A program made the position numbers and the translations under genes. Below, piece by piece: positions 5,590 through 12,762 of a stretch of DNA of 14,564 nucleotides (within the stretch, counting starts at the first letter, position 1; each line of letters begins with the position of its first letter). The notes beneath the pieces were generated by a model. It made no database searches. It was given only the letters and a program-made list of their open reading frames with translations, and was not told the origin of the DNA. The stretch comes from Patescibacteria group bacterium (GTDB lineage: Bacteria > Patescibacteriota > Gracilibacteria > Peribacterales > Peribacteraceae), in assembly GCA_018818235.1 (NCBI GenBank), contig JAHISE010000068.1, positions 1-14,564 of the forward strand, read 5' to 3'.

Positions 5590-6318
5590 ATGTGTAAGCT
5601 TTTAATTCCCCTTTTCGCACTTTCAATTCTTATGTTTGGCTGCAGTAAGCCGGAATCAGCTCCTGTTGATGAAGGCATAACCGACGATACGGCGGGTTTT
5701 CGGGGTGAGATGCTAAAAGGAAAGCATGAAATAATGCTAAAGACCTCTCTTGGGGATATTACACTGGTGCTCGATGCAGACAGCGCCCCAAAGACCGTCA
5801 CAAACTTTATTGAATTGGCTAAATCCGGATATTACGATGGTCTGACTTTTCACAGAGTCATCCCCGACTTTATGATTCAGGGAGGAGATCCGAATGGAAA
5901 TGGAACGGGGGGTGAAAGTATTTTTGGAGTAAGTTTTGAGGATGAAATAAATGCCGACAGTTATGGACTGCATAAATTAAAACTTGGTGATGCAACAGAT
6001 GAGGCATTGCCGGAAGAGTTGGCAGAGATGACACAAAAGGAATATCTGGAAAAGCAGGGGTACATATTCAATGACGATCTTAAATCGTTGCCTATGGAGA
6101 AGGGATATATTGCAATGGCGAATTCCGGACCAAACACAAACGGAAGCCAGTTCTTTATTATTCAGAGGAAGGCGGGCACTCCCTGGTTGGAAGGTAAGCA
6201 CACTGTTTTTGGAAAGGTGACCGAGGGAATGGACGTAGTTGATGCAATTGCAAATACAGAGAAGGGGGCAAACGATATGCCGGTGGAGGCTGTTACATTT
6301 GATGTGGAGGTAAAATAG
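5590..6318 (+). CDS. Cyclophilin-type peptidyl-prolyl isomerase, probable lipoprotein
   Basis: The enzyme catalyses cis-trans isomerisation of Xaa-Pro bonds, here probably outside the cytoplasmic membrane. The 242-residue protein starts with a lipoprotein-type signal ending LMFGC, with Cys18 as the likely lipidated residue. The cyclophilin domain covers about 46-242: FHRVIPDFMIQGGDP (87-101) with the catalytic Arg89, Phe94, Met95 and Gln97; YIAMANSGPNTNGSQFFII (173-191); and WLEGKHTVFG (199-208) with the Trp and His of the binding pocket. Between FEDEIN and YIAMANS there are about 51 residues (122-172), mostly charged, where compact cyclophilins have roughly ten. The start at 5590 is 43 bp after murG, so the two could be co-transcribed. 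No Shine-Dalgarno site. Confidence 0.93.
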   Translation: MCKLLIPLFALSILMFGCSKPESAPVDEGITDDTAGFRGEMLKGKHEIMLKTSLGDITLVLDADSAPKTVTNFIELAKSGYYDGLTFHRVIPDFMIQGGDPNGNGTGGESIFGVSFEDEINADSYGLHKLKLGDATDEALPEELAEMTQKEYLEKQGYIFNDDLKSLPMEKGYIAMANSGPNTNGSQFFIIQRKAGTPWLEGKHTVFGKVTEGMDVVDAIANTEKGANDMPVEAVTFDVEVK

Positions 6319-6324
6319 TCTAAA

Positions 6325-6420
6325 CCTTGATTTTCTTGATTAAAGGATTTATAGGATTAGTATTATCAAGCTTCTTTTATATAATCATGCTAATCCTTTA
6401 ATCCCATTAATCATGGTTCA
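6325..6420. repeat. Imperfect inverted repeat between the cyclophilin gene and gltX
   Basis: The left arm (6324-6360) contains GATTAAAGGATTTATAGG. The inverse of the right arm (about 6390-6420) contains GATTAATGGGATTAAAGG, and both are bounded by AACC(T/A)TGATT and GGATTAG. The loop holds a TATATAAT word (6378-6385). Elements built on GGATTA and GGTTCAGAC words are widespread intergenic repeats in unrelated bacteria. The right arm reaches almost to the gltX start. Confidence 0.75.
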
Positions 6421-6426
6421 GACAAT

Positions 6427-7887
6427 ATGAGAACCCGCTTCGCCCCCTCCCCCACAGGCTTCCTTCATGTAGGAGGATTGCGTACTGCACTTTATGCTTA
6501 TCTGATTGCTAAACAGAGCAAGGGTGAATTCATTTTAAGGATAGAGGATACCGATCAGGAAAGATCTGTACTGGGAGCAACTGAGGATATTCTTAGAACT
6601 TTGCATTGGGCGGGAATTGCCCCCGACGAAGGTGTGATGTTGGATCAGGGGAAGGTCAGTTCAAAGGGGGCCAAAGGACCATACATACAATCGCAAAGGC
6701 TGGAGGTTTATCAGCAGTACGCCAAAAAACTTTTAGACAAAGGTTCTGCGTACCGTTGTTTTTGTTCGTCTGAGAGACTTGGACAAATGCGGGAAGATCA
6801 ACAGAAGAGAAAAGAGGCTCCTATGTATGACCGCTTGTGTTGTTCCTTGAGTGAAGAGGAAGTGAAAAAGAAAGTTGAAGCAGATGAGCCTCATGTTCTC
6901 CGTTTGAAGATTCCGCGAAGTGAGAAAATAACATTTAACGATGACATAAGAGGAGACCTAACATTCATGGGACATACTGTTGATGATCAGGTTCTTATGA
7001 AGAGTGACGGGTTCCCGACTTATCATCTTGCACACGTTGTGGATGATCATTTGATGGACATTGATATTGTTATTCGCGGTGAAGAATGGCTCAGTTCCCT
7101 GCCAAAGCACCTACTCCTGTTCCAAGAACTCGGATTTAAGCCTCCGAGATACGCTCACGTTCCACTTCTATTGAATGCGGATAAGACGAAGTTAAGTAAG
7201 AGACAGGGTGATGTTGCAACTGAGGAATATATCAATAAAGGCTATCTGCCCGAGGCACTTGTGAATTTTCTGGCACTGCTTGGATGGAATCCCGGAAATA
7301 AAGATGAGATATTTTCTATGGAAGAACTGATTGATAAATTTGATATAGGCAGAATACAGAAGTCTGGAGCGATCTTCGACACAGAGAAGTTGGATTGGTT
7401 GCAGGGACAGTGGATCAGGAAGATTTCATCACAAGAATTCGCAGAAAGAATTAATCCGATTGTTACAGAAATTTATAAAGAGGCTGAAAGTGATCCGGAC
7501 TTTGAATCGAAAGCTGTGCTTATACAGGATCGTCTGACTTTCTTTAACGAAGCTGCAGAGATGATGAGCTTCTTTTACGAAGAACCTAAAGTTACAAAGG
7601 AACTTCTTATAAATGATAAACAGAAAGTGAGCGAAGAAATGTTACCGAATGTTCTGGATGCTCTTATCACAACTCTTGAGTCTGTTGACGATAAAGATTG
7701 GAATGAAGATGGCTTAAAAGAAGTACTTTTTGCACTGGCAAAAGATAAAGGATGGAAGAATGGGCAAATCTTATGGCCTTTGCGAGCGACTTTGACAGGA
7801 TTGCCTTATAGCCCGGGTGCTTTTGAGGTGGCGACTGTGCTGGGGAAGGAAATTACTCTGAAAAGAATTAGAGCAATATCAATATAA
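6427..7887 (+). CDS. gltX: Glutamyl-tRNA synthetase
   Basis: GluRS charges tRNA-Glu with glutamate; in lineages without GlnRS the enzyme also charges tRNA-Gln, but this window does not show which applies. The 486-residue protein has the class I HIGH-type motif in RFAPSPTGFLHVGGLRTAL (4-22), LRIEDTDQERS (37-47), the KMSKS-type loop KTKLSKRQGDV (253-263) and the anticodon-binding entry SGAIFDTEKLDWLQGQWI. CFC (111-113) and YDRLCC (134-139) resemble the zinc-binding arrangement found in some GluRS enzymes. The length is normal. The start at 6427 puts the HIGH-type motif at residues 14-17. ATGGTTCAGACAA ends 2 nt upstream, in place of any Shine-Dalgarno site. Confidence 0.97.
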   Translation: MRTRFAPSPTGFLHVGGLRTALYAYLIAKQSKGEFILRIEDTDQERSVLGATEDILRTLHWAGIAPDEGVMLDQGKVSSKGAKGPYIQSQRLEVYQQYAKKLLDKGSAYRCFCSSERLGQMREDQQKRKEAPMYDRLCCSLSEEEVKKKVEADEPHVLRLKIPRSEKITFNDDIRGDLTFMGHTVDDQVLMKSDGFPTYHLAHVVDDHLMDIDIVIRGEEWLSSLPKHLLLFQELGFKPPRYAHVPLLLNADKTKLSKRQGDVATEEYINKGYLPEALVNFLALLGWNPGNKDEIFSMEELIDKFDIGRIQKSGAIFDTEKLDWLQGQWIRKISSQEFAERINPIVTEIYKEAESDPDFESKAVLIQDRLTFFNEAAEMMSFFYEEPKVTKELLINDKQKVSEEMLPNVLDALITTLESVDDKDWNEDGLKEVLFALAKDKGWKNGQILWPLRATLTGLPYSPGAFEVATVLGKEITLKRIRAISI

Positions 7888-7920
7888 TCTGATGAAAAGC
7901 AGTCTGTTGGTATTTGAGTC

Positions 7921-7950
7921 ATCAATATATCAATTAATTGATATATTGAT
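7921..7950. repeat. Perfect 30-bp AT-only palindrome downstream of gltX
   Basis: ATCAATATATCAATT followed by its exact inverse complement, then further TTGATTAA words to about 7963. It lies 33 bp after the gltX stop. A perfect 15-bp arm without a loop is unusual; as RNA it would form a weak AT hairpin. A related word, TTGAATATATCAATATATTG, occurs in the secA-tsaB gap at about 1061. Confidence 0.9.
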
Positions 7951-8003
7951 TAATTGATTAATGAATATCCACATCTTCCCCCACATAATTGACCTAAACA
8001 TAT

Positions 8004-8031
8004 TTGACATCACTCTTTATGGTAGTAATCT
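8004..8031 (+). promoter_or_regulatory. Candidate promoter for the unknown gene at 8038
   Basis: A perfect TTGACA (8004-8009) is followed after 16 bp by TAATCT (8026-8031), 6 nt before the ATG. The -10 match is weak; the overlapping TAGTAAT preceded by TGG is an alternative. No Shine-Dalgarno site. Confidence 0.4.
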
Positions 8032-8037
8032 TGCCCC

Positions 8038-8751
8038 ATGATTACATCACCAGATCAAACCGATACAATGGAGCTTATTGCTCCAACAAACCTATCCGAA
8101 AATGGAATTGCCATTTTAATCAGGTCTCAGCTCGATGAAGCCCCTTCCTGTAAATGTGTGCTATCAGAATCAGAAGTGCAGGATGGTGCCGAACGCATTC
8201 TTGCATTTGTAAATGCAATTAAACTGGTAAGCGAACTTGATGAACAGGAGATTGCTCGACTAACAGATATATTTGTAAGAAATGTGGTTAACAAAGTGCC
8301 TATCGAGGACTTTCGAGGATTTAAATCCAAAACCAATGAAGACTTGAGTGCTTTAACCGCAAGAGTGTCATCTGCTGCTAAGATGATGACCCACGAATTG
8401 CACCATCAAAACCAAGCCCTTGATTGGTATTTGGATCAAGTCGTGCCGCCAAATCAAGTAACAGGAATTAGAAAACATAATCCTGTGACCAACGAACAGG
8501 AGGCAGCTAGACGTGTTGCAGCATATGTTTTAGAAGTCCTGCAACTATCTGATGGCGGAGTAGAGGTTTCAGGAGAACCTTCTGATTATATCCCTCGTAG
8601 GGGATGGAAAGTGCCAATTGTTGTCAGAGAAAATGATCATCAGGAACATACTGGTGAGATTATGATATTTAATGATGGAGAAATGGTACAAAAAACACGT
8701 GGGGAGCTGCAAAAAGCACTTGGCATTGGTAAGAATATTGAAGAAGGTTAA
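8038..8751 (+). CDS. Unknown protein, 237 residues
   Basis: I do not recognise the family. The protein is soluble, with no signal peptide or membrane segment. Residues 46-135 look mostly helical with many Glu, Asp and Ala. HELHH at 119-123 formally fits the HExxH zinc-protease pattern, but the flanks (MMT before, QNQ after) lack the usual hydrophobic context and no third ligand is evident. The C-terminal part (about 185-220) looks like alternating strands (WKVPIVVRE, EIMIFNDGEMV). The open frame, the TTGACA promoter candidate and the normal composition support a real gene. It lies between gltX and a small membrane protein gene, 150 bp and 197 bp away, so it is probably transcribed on its own. 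Confidence 0.75.
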   Translation: MITSPDQTDTMELIAPTNLSENGIAILIRSQLDEAPSCKCVLSESEVQDGAERILAFVNAIKLVSELDEQEIARLTDIFVRNVVNKVPIEDFRGFKSKTNEDLSALTARVSSAAKMMTHELHHQNQALDWYLDQVVPPNQVTGIRKHNPVTNEQEAARRVAAYVLEVLQLSDGGVEVSGEPSDYIPRRGWKVPIVVRENDHQEHTGEIMIFNDGEMVQKTRGELQKALGIGKNIEEG

Positions 8752-8948
8752 CAAGTGTGATAATGAGCATCGAAAACATAAACTCACCTATAGATTCATT
8801 AATTAATTTGCAAACAAACCGCCAGATATGATTGGGTTACTATTTTCCACTTCTTACCGACCGTAGTCCCGCGACCACAGGACGAAGACTGTTCCACTTT
8901 CTTTAACCTGAGCTTGTCGCAGACCGTTTTCCACTCTAAACTCAAGCC
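8752..8948. other. 197-bp gap with scattered TTCCACT words
   Basis: No gene is seen. The gap contains TTCCACTT (about 8844 and 8892) and TTCCACTC (8928), the same word that is tandemly repeated at 2156-2183, plus a GC-richer stretch (about 8860-8890, GACCGTAGTCCCGCGACCAC). It ends in a promoter-like TTGTCG (8914-8919), 17 bp, TAAACT (8937-8942), with 6 nt to the next ATG. Confidence 0.5.
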
Positions 8949-9413
8949 ATGAAACTCCGCCCCTCAGATATCGAAGTCAAATTAAAAGAAGAGCACACCC
9001 GTGCCATTATAGAAGGTCGAACATCCGTCCCATTTAAAACCTTTGTTGCACTTGTACTGCAGCGAAAAGTTATTCCACTATTCAAACAATGGGGAGATGA
9101 ACCCATTATTATACACAGTGAGCTTTTAACATCGCTTGCTTCTGCTCCACAAGATTCACAGGAGAACAGATCCAAACTGGTACTTGTAACAATGGGCGTT
9201 GGCGTGCTTGTTGGAATCTTCTTTTTTGCTGTCTCGATGGTTGCGCTAGAAACATTCGGAGTTGGCCTTGGCCGTAAGGAATTTCTGCTTATTGCAGGAG
9301 GACTAGTGGTATTGGCATTACTTGTAAGCACACTGGGTAGGGTTCAAAGAATGGGCAAAGGCGAGAAGTTGGCTGATAAGATGGAGAAGATTGCGAGTTT
9401 GCTCTCTAAGTAA
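8949..9413 (+). CDS. Unknown small membrane protein with two transmembrane segments
   Basis: The family is not recognised. The 154-residue protein has a charged N-terminal part (1-76), two hydrophobic segments (about 77-100, LVLVTMGVGVLVGIFFFAVS; and 111-129, EFLLIAGGLVVLALLVSTL) and a short Lys-rich tail (131-154). The first hydrophobic segment begins after ENRSK and the tail is basic, so both ends could face the cytoplasm with the short loop (about 101-110) outside. It ends 48 bp before murB. A promoter-like pair 6 nt upstream of the ATG fits the leaderless pattern of other genes here. Confidence 0.75.
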   Translation: MKLRPSDIEVKLKEEHTRAIIEGRTSVPFKTFVALVLQRKVIPLFKQWGDEPIIIHSELLTSLASAPQDSQENRSKLVLVTMGVGVLVGIFFFAVSMVALETFGVGLGRKEFLLIAGGLVVLALLVSTLGRVQRMGKGEKLADKMEKIASLLSK

Positions 9414-9449
9414 TCTCTAGTTTTTACAAGATAGTGATCTATTAGCCTA

Positions 9450-9455
9450 TATAAT
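9450..9455 (+). promoter_or_regulatory. Consensus -10 box 6 nt before the murB start
   Basis: An exact TATAAT, then GAGCTC and the ATG at 9462. No good -35 hexamer is found at normal spacing (TTTACA at 9423-9428 is 21 bp away). A transcript from this box would begin at or next to the start codon. Confidence 0.5.
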
Positions 9456-9461
9456 GAGCTC

Positions 9462-10373
9462 ATGGATATTAAAGAAAACGAGCCATTAAAGAAAAAGACA
9501 ACCATGAAAATAGGTGGTTCTGCACGTTTTTATGCGGAAGTGGAAACAAAGGAAGATATGGAAGAGGCATATAAGTTCGCACAAAAAACCTCCGCAGCGG
9601 AAGATCGCTATCTTCCGCTCCCAATAATTGTATTCGGTGCAGGCTCAAACACAATTTTTGCTGACGGAATAATCAATGCTCTTGTTGTTCGCATCAAAGC
9701 ATCTCAAGTCGAAGTCAATGATGATACTGTGCAAGTCGAATCAGGAAAAAACCTTGCACAACTTATTAATGAACTCGCCAACCAAGGCCTCGACCTCTCT
9801 CCCCTTACAGGAATCCCCGGAAACATAGGAGGAGCAGTTGTCGGAAACGCAGGACAAGGGCCAAAGGGAAAGTGGCTCGATTCTTTTGTTGAGTCTGTAA
9901 CAGTCTTCGAAAATGGAGAATGGAAAGTCTTAACAAAAGGAGAATGTGAGTTTAGTTATCGTGAGAGTATTTTTAAATCATCCAAATATCGGATTCCGGA
10001 TTCCGGATTCCGAATCATCTGGGAAGTTAATCTGAATATACCTTCGGACAAACCAGAAACCATAAAAAATACTATCGAAAGCCTCCTTACCAAAAGAATC
10101 GAATCCCAACCCCACACCAAAACCTCCGGCTCCTGCTTCAAGGCCGCCGAAGATGGAACACCGGCATGGCAATTGATCGAGGCTGCGGGACTTAGAGGGT
10201 TCAGAGTTGGCGGAGTACAAATAAGTGATAAACATTCCAATTTTCTGATTAACGAAGACAATGGCAGCTTTGCAGATGTGATAAAGATTATAGAAACTGT
10301 TAAGGAAAAGGCTCCGGATGTTGGAGGAGTGGAGATGAGGCTGATTGGGGAGGATGGGGGGGTTGTGTTTTAG
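9462..10373 (+). CDS. murB: MurB, UDP-N-acetylenolpyruvoylglucosamine reductase
   Basis: MurB is the FAD enzyme that reduces enolpyruvyl-UDP-GlcNAc with NADPH to UDP-MurNAc, the second committed step of peptidoglycan synthesis. The protein has 303 residues. Seen: TTMKIGGSARFY (13-24), FGAGSNTIF (58-66), LTGIPGNIGGAVVGNAGQ (115-132), CEFSYRESIFK (162-172), SGSCFKA (222-228) with Ser224 as the likely proton donor, a HSNFLIN segment (258-264) and VEMRLIG (290-296) with the conserved Glu291. Length is normal. Residues 177-186 come from the CGGATTC tract that tsaB shares, sitting between FSYRESIFK and the next strand, where other MurB proteins have a short turn. The insertion should be tolerated. 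The perfect -10 box 6 nt upstream and the lack of a Shine-Dalgarno site suggest leaderless expression. Confidence 0.96.
   Translation: MDIKENEPLKKKTTMKIGGSARFYAEVETKEDMEEAYKFAQKTSAAEDRYLPLPIIVFGAGSNTIFADGIINALVVRIKASQVEVNDDTVQVESGKNLAQLINELANQGLDLSPLTGIPGNIGGAVVGNAGQGPKGKWLDSFVESVTVFENGEWKVLTKGECEFSYRESIFKSSKYRIPDSGFRIIWEVNLNIPSDKPETIKNTIESLLTKRIESQPHTKTSGSCFKAAEDGTPAWQLIEAAGLRGFRVGGVQISDKHSNFLINEDNGSFADVIKIIETVKEKAPDVGGVEMRLIGEDGGVVF
9990..10016. repeat. 27-bp heptamer tract inside murB, identical to 1754-1780
   Basis: Three CGGATTC units plus CGAATC, with all 27 bases identical to the tract in tsaB. Here it is read as RIPDSGFRI, in frame, without disturbing any murB motif. Confidence 0.95.
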
Positions 10374-10456
10374 AATTTTCTGTTTCCCTTATCGTACCTT
10401 CCGCACGAAAGGTTCGGTAACAAATACACAAAAGTCACGTTCCAAAAGTCACGTGC

Positions 10457-10594
10457 ATACTCCTTCGCCTAAATAATTCCGATTCTTGAGGATTCATAAA
10501 TTATTAACAAATCTATTTCTAATGGCTATGGGGTACGAGATTGCATAACAAAAGCACAGTGAATTTTTCGGAATTATTAACTAAAAGCAGTATA
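10457..10594 (-). mobile_element. 138-bp MITE-like dispersed element, copy B
   Basis: Reverse complement of copy A at 1149-1286, with 7 substitutions in 138 bp and no gaps. It lacks the GAGAGGGGAGCTC inverted arms that surround copy A, so the 138-bp unit is separate from those arms. Its right-hand end (in copy A orientation) reads GTATGC instead of GTATAT. Confidence 0.65.
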
Positions 10595-10655
10595 AACAAA
10601 TCCTGAGCCTGCTACTCATACCAATTTGCATTTTAAATAAAACTAACCTTGTATC

Positions 10656-10695
10656 CCCCTCACCCATCCTCTCCCCCTTCTGAGGGTGAGAGGGG
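10656..10695. terminator. GC-rich hairpin, possible two-way terminator between convergent genes
   Basis: CCCCTCACCC (10656-10665) pairs with GGGTGAGAGGGG (10684-10695), allowing one bulge, with a pyrimidine-rich loop. It lies between murB and the oppositely oriented glycosyltransferase gene. The following sequence has no strong T-run, so terminator function is uncertain; it may simply be a REP-like repeat. Confidence 0.4.
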
Positions 10696-10760
10696 TTAAG
10701 GAAAAGTGAATAAAACAATTCTTTTCAATTGGAGCATCGAAATTAGTACCATTCTAAATG

Positions 10761-12335
10761 CTAATTGGTATCACACTCAAACAAATACCCTGCCGCCCTA
10801 TACTCCACAGTCTTATCCAAAACCCTGCATCCCCTCTTTTCCGTAAATTCCAGAATCTCCTCACGATTATTGCGTTGATTGAGTGCAAATATAATCCAAA
10901 GCCGATTGTTATTAAGTTTATTATCGATAATCTCGCCCAATGATTCTTTCCATGGAGGACGATCGGTCGGAATGTAAGAATAGTAATCAAACCCCTCGGT
11001 GTTTTCCTGCTCACGTATAAACCCATCGTAAAATTCAAATGCGAACTGGGCACGGAAATGTACTGCAACAAAGTCATCTTCTTGGCGCAGAGGAGCAAAC
11101 CATTCAACAACTGCTTTTACATCTTCAACGGGATGATAATATTTGAATTTTTGCTTGGCTAAAGTTTGATATGGTAAAAATCCGATTAATATTATCAGTA
11201 TTGAACCTGCCAAAGGCTTACAAAATCGTCTAATCGGAGAAATAAAGAATTCGATTCCATTTACAATCCCAATAATCAAAAACGGAAGAAGATAAATGCT
11301 TTGCCGGCTGGCAAACGGATATTTATCGAACAGAGATGCAGCGAATGCGAATGTAATTGGAAGTAAGATAACCGACAAGGCCGAATAATTTTTCTTTTTT
11401 ATAAAATAAATGATACCGATAACAAATAAAATGATAATAGCCCCCAATGCATTATCCCAAAATTCGGGAAACACCAACTTGTAAGTGAGCATTCCAAAAA
11501 GATCGTGCATTCTGTCCGTAAAAAATAATGGCAATTGACTCCATTCGCTCGGACTGAGCATGTTATTTTTCCAATAGTCCCTCATCCATGGTCTTATCTC
11601 ACGCGAAATCAATAATGAGTAATATGCAAAGAAAATCACAAGCATGGAGATGCAATAAGTCATAATATTTATTAAGTTGAATTGGGTTTTCTTATTTGTT
11701 CTATCTGACCAACCCCTCCACAACATACGGATACAAACAACGGGCAACAAAAGTATTGCATTATTGGACAATCCAATCGCCAGCAAAGAAATTATGGTAA
11801 CGAGAACAAAATATTTTTTTATTTCTTTTTTGCCGGATGCCTCCATCAGACACTCTGCAAAGTACAAAAGACAAACTGCAAAAAAGACTTCGATAATGTA
11901 TGGACGAAATTCCTGTGAGTAACGTAGCGAGTAACCGCCAAATCCCCAGAATGAGGCGCAAAGGATTGCAAGTGGCTCGCTTTTGGTGAGCTTCTTTGCA
12001 AGCAGATACAAATAGTAAATGGAAAAAATTCCCGCAAGCAGAGGCAATAATCTAAACACTATTTCGTTATACCCGAGCAAACCTGATATAAATCGCATTA
12101 CAAAAAGCAAAAGAGTGGGTGTTGTCTGCATCCAGTAATCCGGAAATATCATGTCTTTGATATTCGGCTCCTTAATGGTCAAAGCCACCCATGCCTCGTC
12201 ATGGGTAAAACTGTGTTCTGCAATAGCATATAACCTTGCGGCTATTGCAAACAGGAATACGACTGTAAACAGCGATTCCCATGACCAAAGATTGATTGGT
12301 AATTTCTGCCACAGAATTTTTTTAGCTTTAGTCAT
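10761..12335 (-). CDS. Membrane glycosyltransferase, GT39/PMT (ArnT-like) family
   Basis: Members transfer sugar from a polyprenyl-phosphate carrier to protein or lipid on the outer face of the membrane. The 524-residue protein has many hydrophobic segments between about 20 and 390 and a soluble C-terminal domain (about 400-524). Seen: an acidic pair in the first external loop, FTHDEAWVAL (43-52, Asp46 and Glu47), as in GT-C enzymes, and RYSQEFRPYII (138-148), close to the YSQEARPY motif of the PMT_2 group. The ATG at 12335 is preferred because residues before it in the longer frame (to 12524) run through the divergent small gene and look non-coding. TACATT lies 7 nt upstream. The acceptor is unknown. 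Confidence 0.85.
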   Translation of the reverse strand: MTKAKKILWQKLPINLWSWESLFTVVFLFAIAARLYAIAEHSFTHDEAWVALTIKEPNIKDMIFPDYWMQTTPTLLLFVMRFISGLLGYNEIVFRLLPLLAGIFSIYYLYLLAKKLTKSEPLAILCASFWGFGGYSLRYSQEFRPYIIEVFFAVCLLYFAECLMEASGKKEIKKYFVLVTIISLLAIGLSNNAILLLPVVCIRMLWRGWSDRTNKKTQFNLINIMTYCISMLVIFFAYYSLLISREIRPWMRDYWKNNMLSPSEWSQLPLFFTDRMHDLFGMLTYKLVFPEFWDNALGAIIILFVIGIIYFIKKKNYSALSVILLPITFAFAASLFDKYPFASRQSIYLLPFLIIGIVNGIEFFISPIRRFCKPLAGSILIILIGFLPYQTLAKQKFKYYHPVEDVKAVVEWFAPLRQEDDFVAVHFRAQFAFEFYDGFIREQENTEGFDYYSYIPTDRPPWKESLGEIIDNKLNNNRLWIIFALNQRNNREEILEFTEKRGCRVLDKTVEYRAAGYLFECDTN

Positions 12336-12388
12336 GTTCTTTAATGTAAATCTTACTTTATTTTTGGAATTTATAAAATTACTGATCC

Positions 12389-12416
12389 TTGCTAACTTGA
12401 TTTCCCGGAGTACTAT
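12389..12416 (+). promoter_or_regulatory. Candidate promoter for the 65-residue protein
   Basis: TTGCTA (12389-12394), 16 bp, TACTAT (12411-12416), then 7 nt to the ATG at 12424. The overlapping TATTAT (12414-12419) is an alternative -10 box. No Shine-Dalgarno site is present. Confidence 0.4.
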
Positions 12417-12423
12417 TATCTCC

Positions 12424-12621
12424 ATGTCTGAAAATAAACCATCCCCCAGACAAAGCCAAGAAACATTAAGATTACTTGATAATGCATCGGCAACTGAGCG
12501 GGCATTGTGGGCACGTGTTAACAAAAGGCATTTGATGGAAAATATAAATGGGCATTCGGGAGAAATGATGAGGGCAATTGCTGCACGAATGCAAATGCGC
12601 AGTGAACATCCAAATTGGTAA
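12424..12621 (+). CDS. Unknown 65-residue protein
   Basis: The family is not recognised. The protein is small, soluble and helical-looking, with Arg- and Met-rich stretches (RALWARVNKRHLMENI, 26-41; MMRAIAARMQMR, 48-59). It is divergent from the membrane glycosyltransferase gene (88-bp gap), has a promoter-like pair just upstream, and a clear terminator hairpin lies downstream. Those three points favour a real gene over a chance frame. A nucleic-acid-binding or regulatory role would be a guess from the basic helices only. Confidence 0.6.
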   Translation: MSENKPSPRQSQETLRLLDNASATERALWARVNKRHLMENINGHSGEMMRAIAARMQMRSEHPNW

Positions 12622-12692
12622 AAGTGCCTGGGTATCGGAACCCGGATTCATTCGTCCTGCCAGCTGCGACTTAGATGAATTTTGCATGCCAA

Positions 12693-12716
12693 TATTCCAG
12701 TATTCCAATATTCCAA
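12693..12716. repeat. Three 8-bp units (TATTCCAA)
   Basis: TATTCCAG, TATTCCAA, TATTCCAA in tandem, directly before the terminator hairpin between the small gene and ssb. Another case of an unrelated 8-bp unit repeated in a gap. Confidence 0.85.
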
Positions 12717-12753
12717 AATCCTCTCCACCACCAAACGGCAGAGAGGATTTTTG
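12715..12753. terminator. Two-way intrinsic terminator between the small gene and ssb
   Basis: AAAATCCTCTC (12715-12725) pairs with GAGAGGATTTT (12741-12751) around a 15-nt loop, an 11-bp perfect stem with a T-run on the plus strand and an equivalent T-rich tail on the minus strand. It lies between two convergent genes, 11 bp from the ssb stop. Confidence 0.85.
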
Positions 12754-12762
12754 TAAAAATAC

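Larger units (their letters stand above)
10374..10760. other. 387-bp repeat-rich gap between convergent murB and the membrane glycosyltransferase
   Basis: No gene is visible. In order, it holds a 12-bp direct repeat CAAAAGTCACGT (10429-10440 and 10443-10454), copy B of the 138-bp element (10457-10594), and a GC-rich hairpin with arms CCCCTCACCC (10656-10665) and GGGTGAGAGGGG (10684-10695). The hairpin is of the same CTCACCC type as the arms near 1018 and 14240. Confidence 0.7.

Noticed and set aside
8392..8406. Zinc metalloprotease motif HELHH in the unknown protein at 8038
   Set aside because: The flanking residues do not fit known HExxH families and no further ligand is visible, so it was not used for a functional call.
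12336..12524. A 63-residue N-terminal extension of the membrane glycosyltransferase
   Set aside because: It runs through the divergent small gene, and the first hydrophobic segment and conserved acidic pair are at normal positions from the ATG at 12335.
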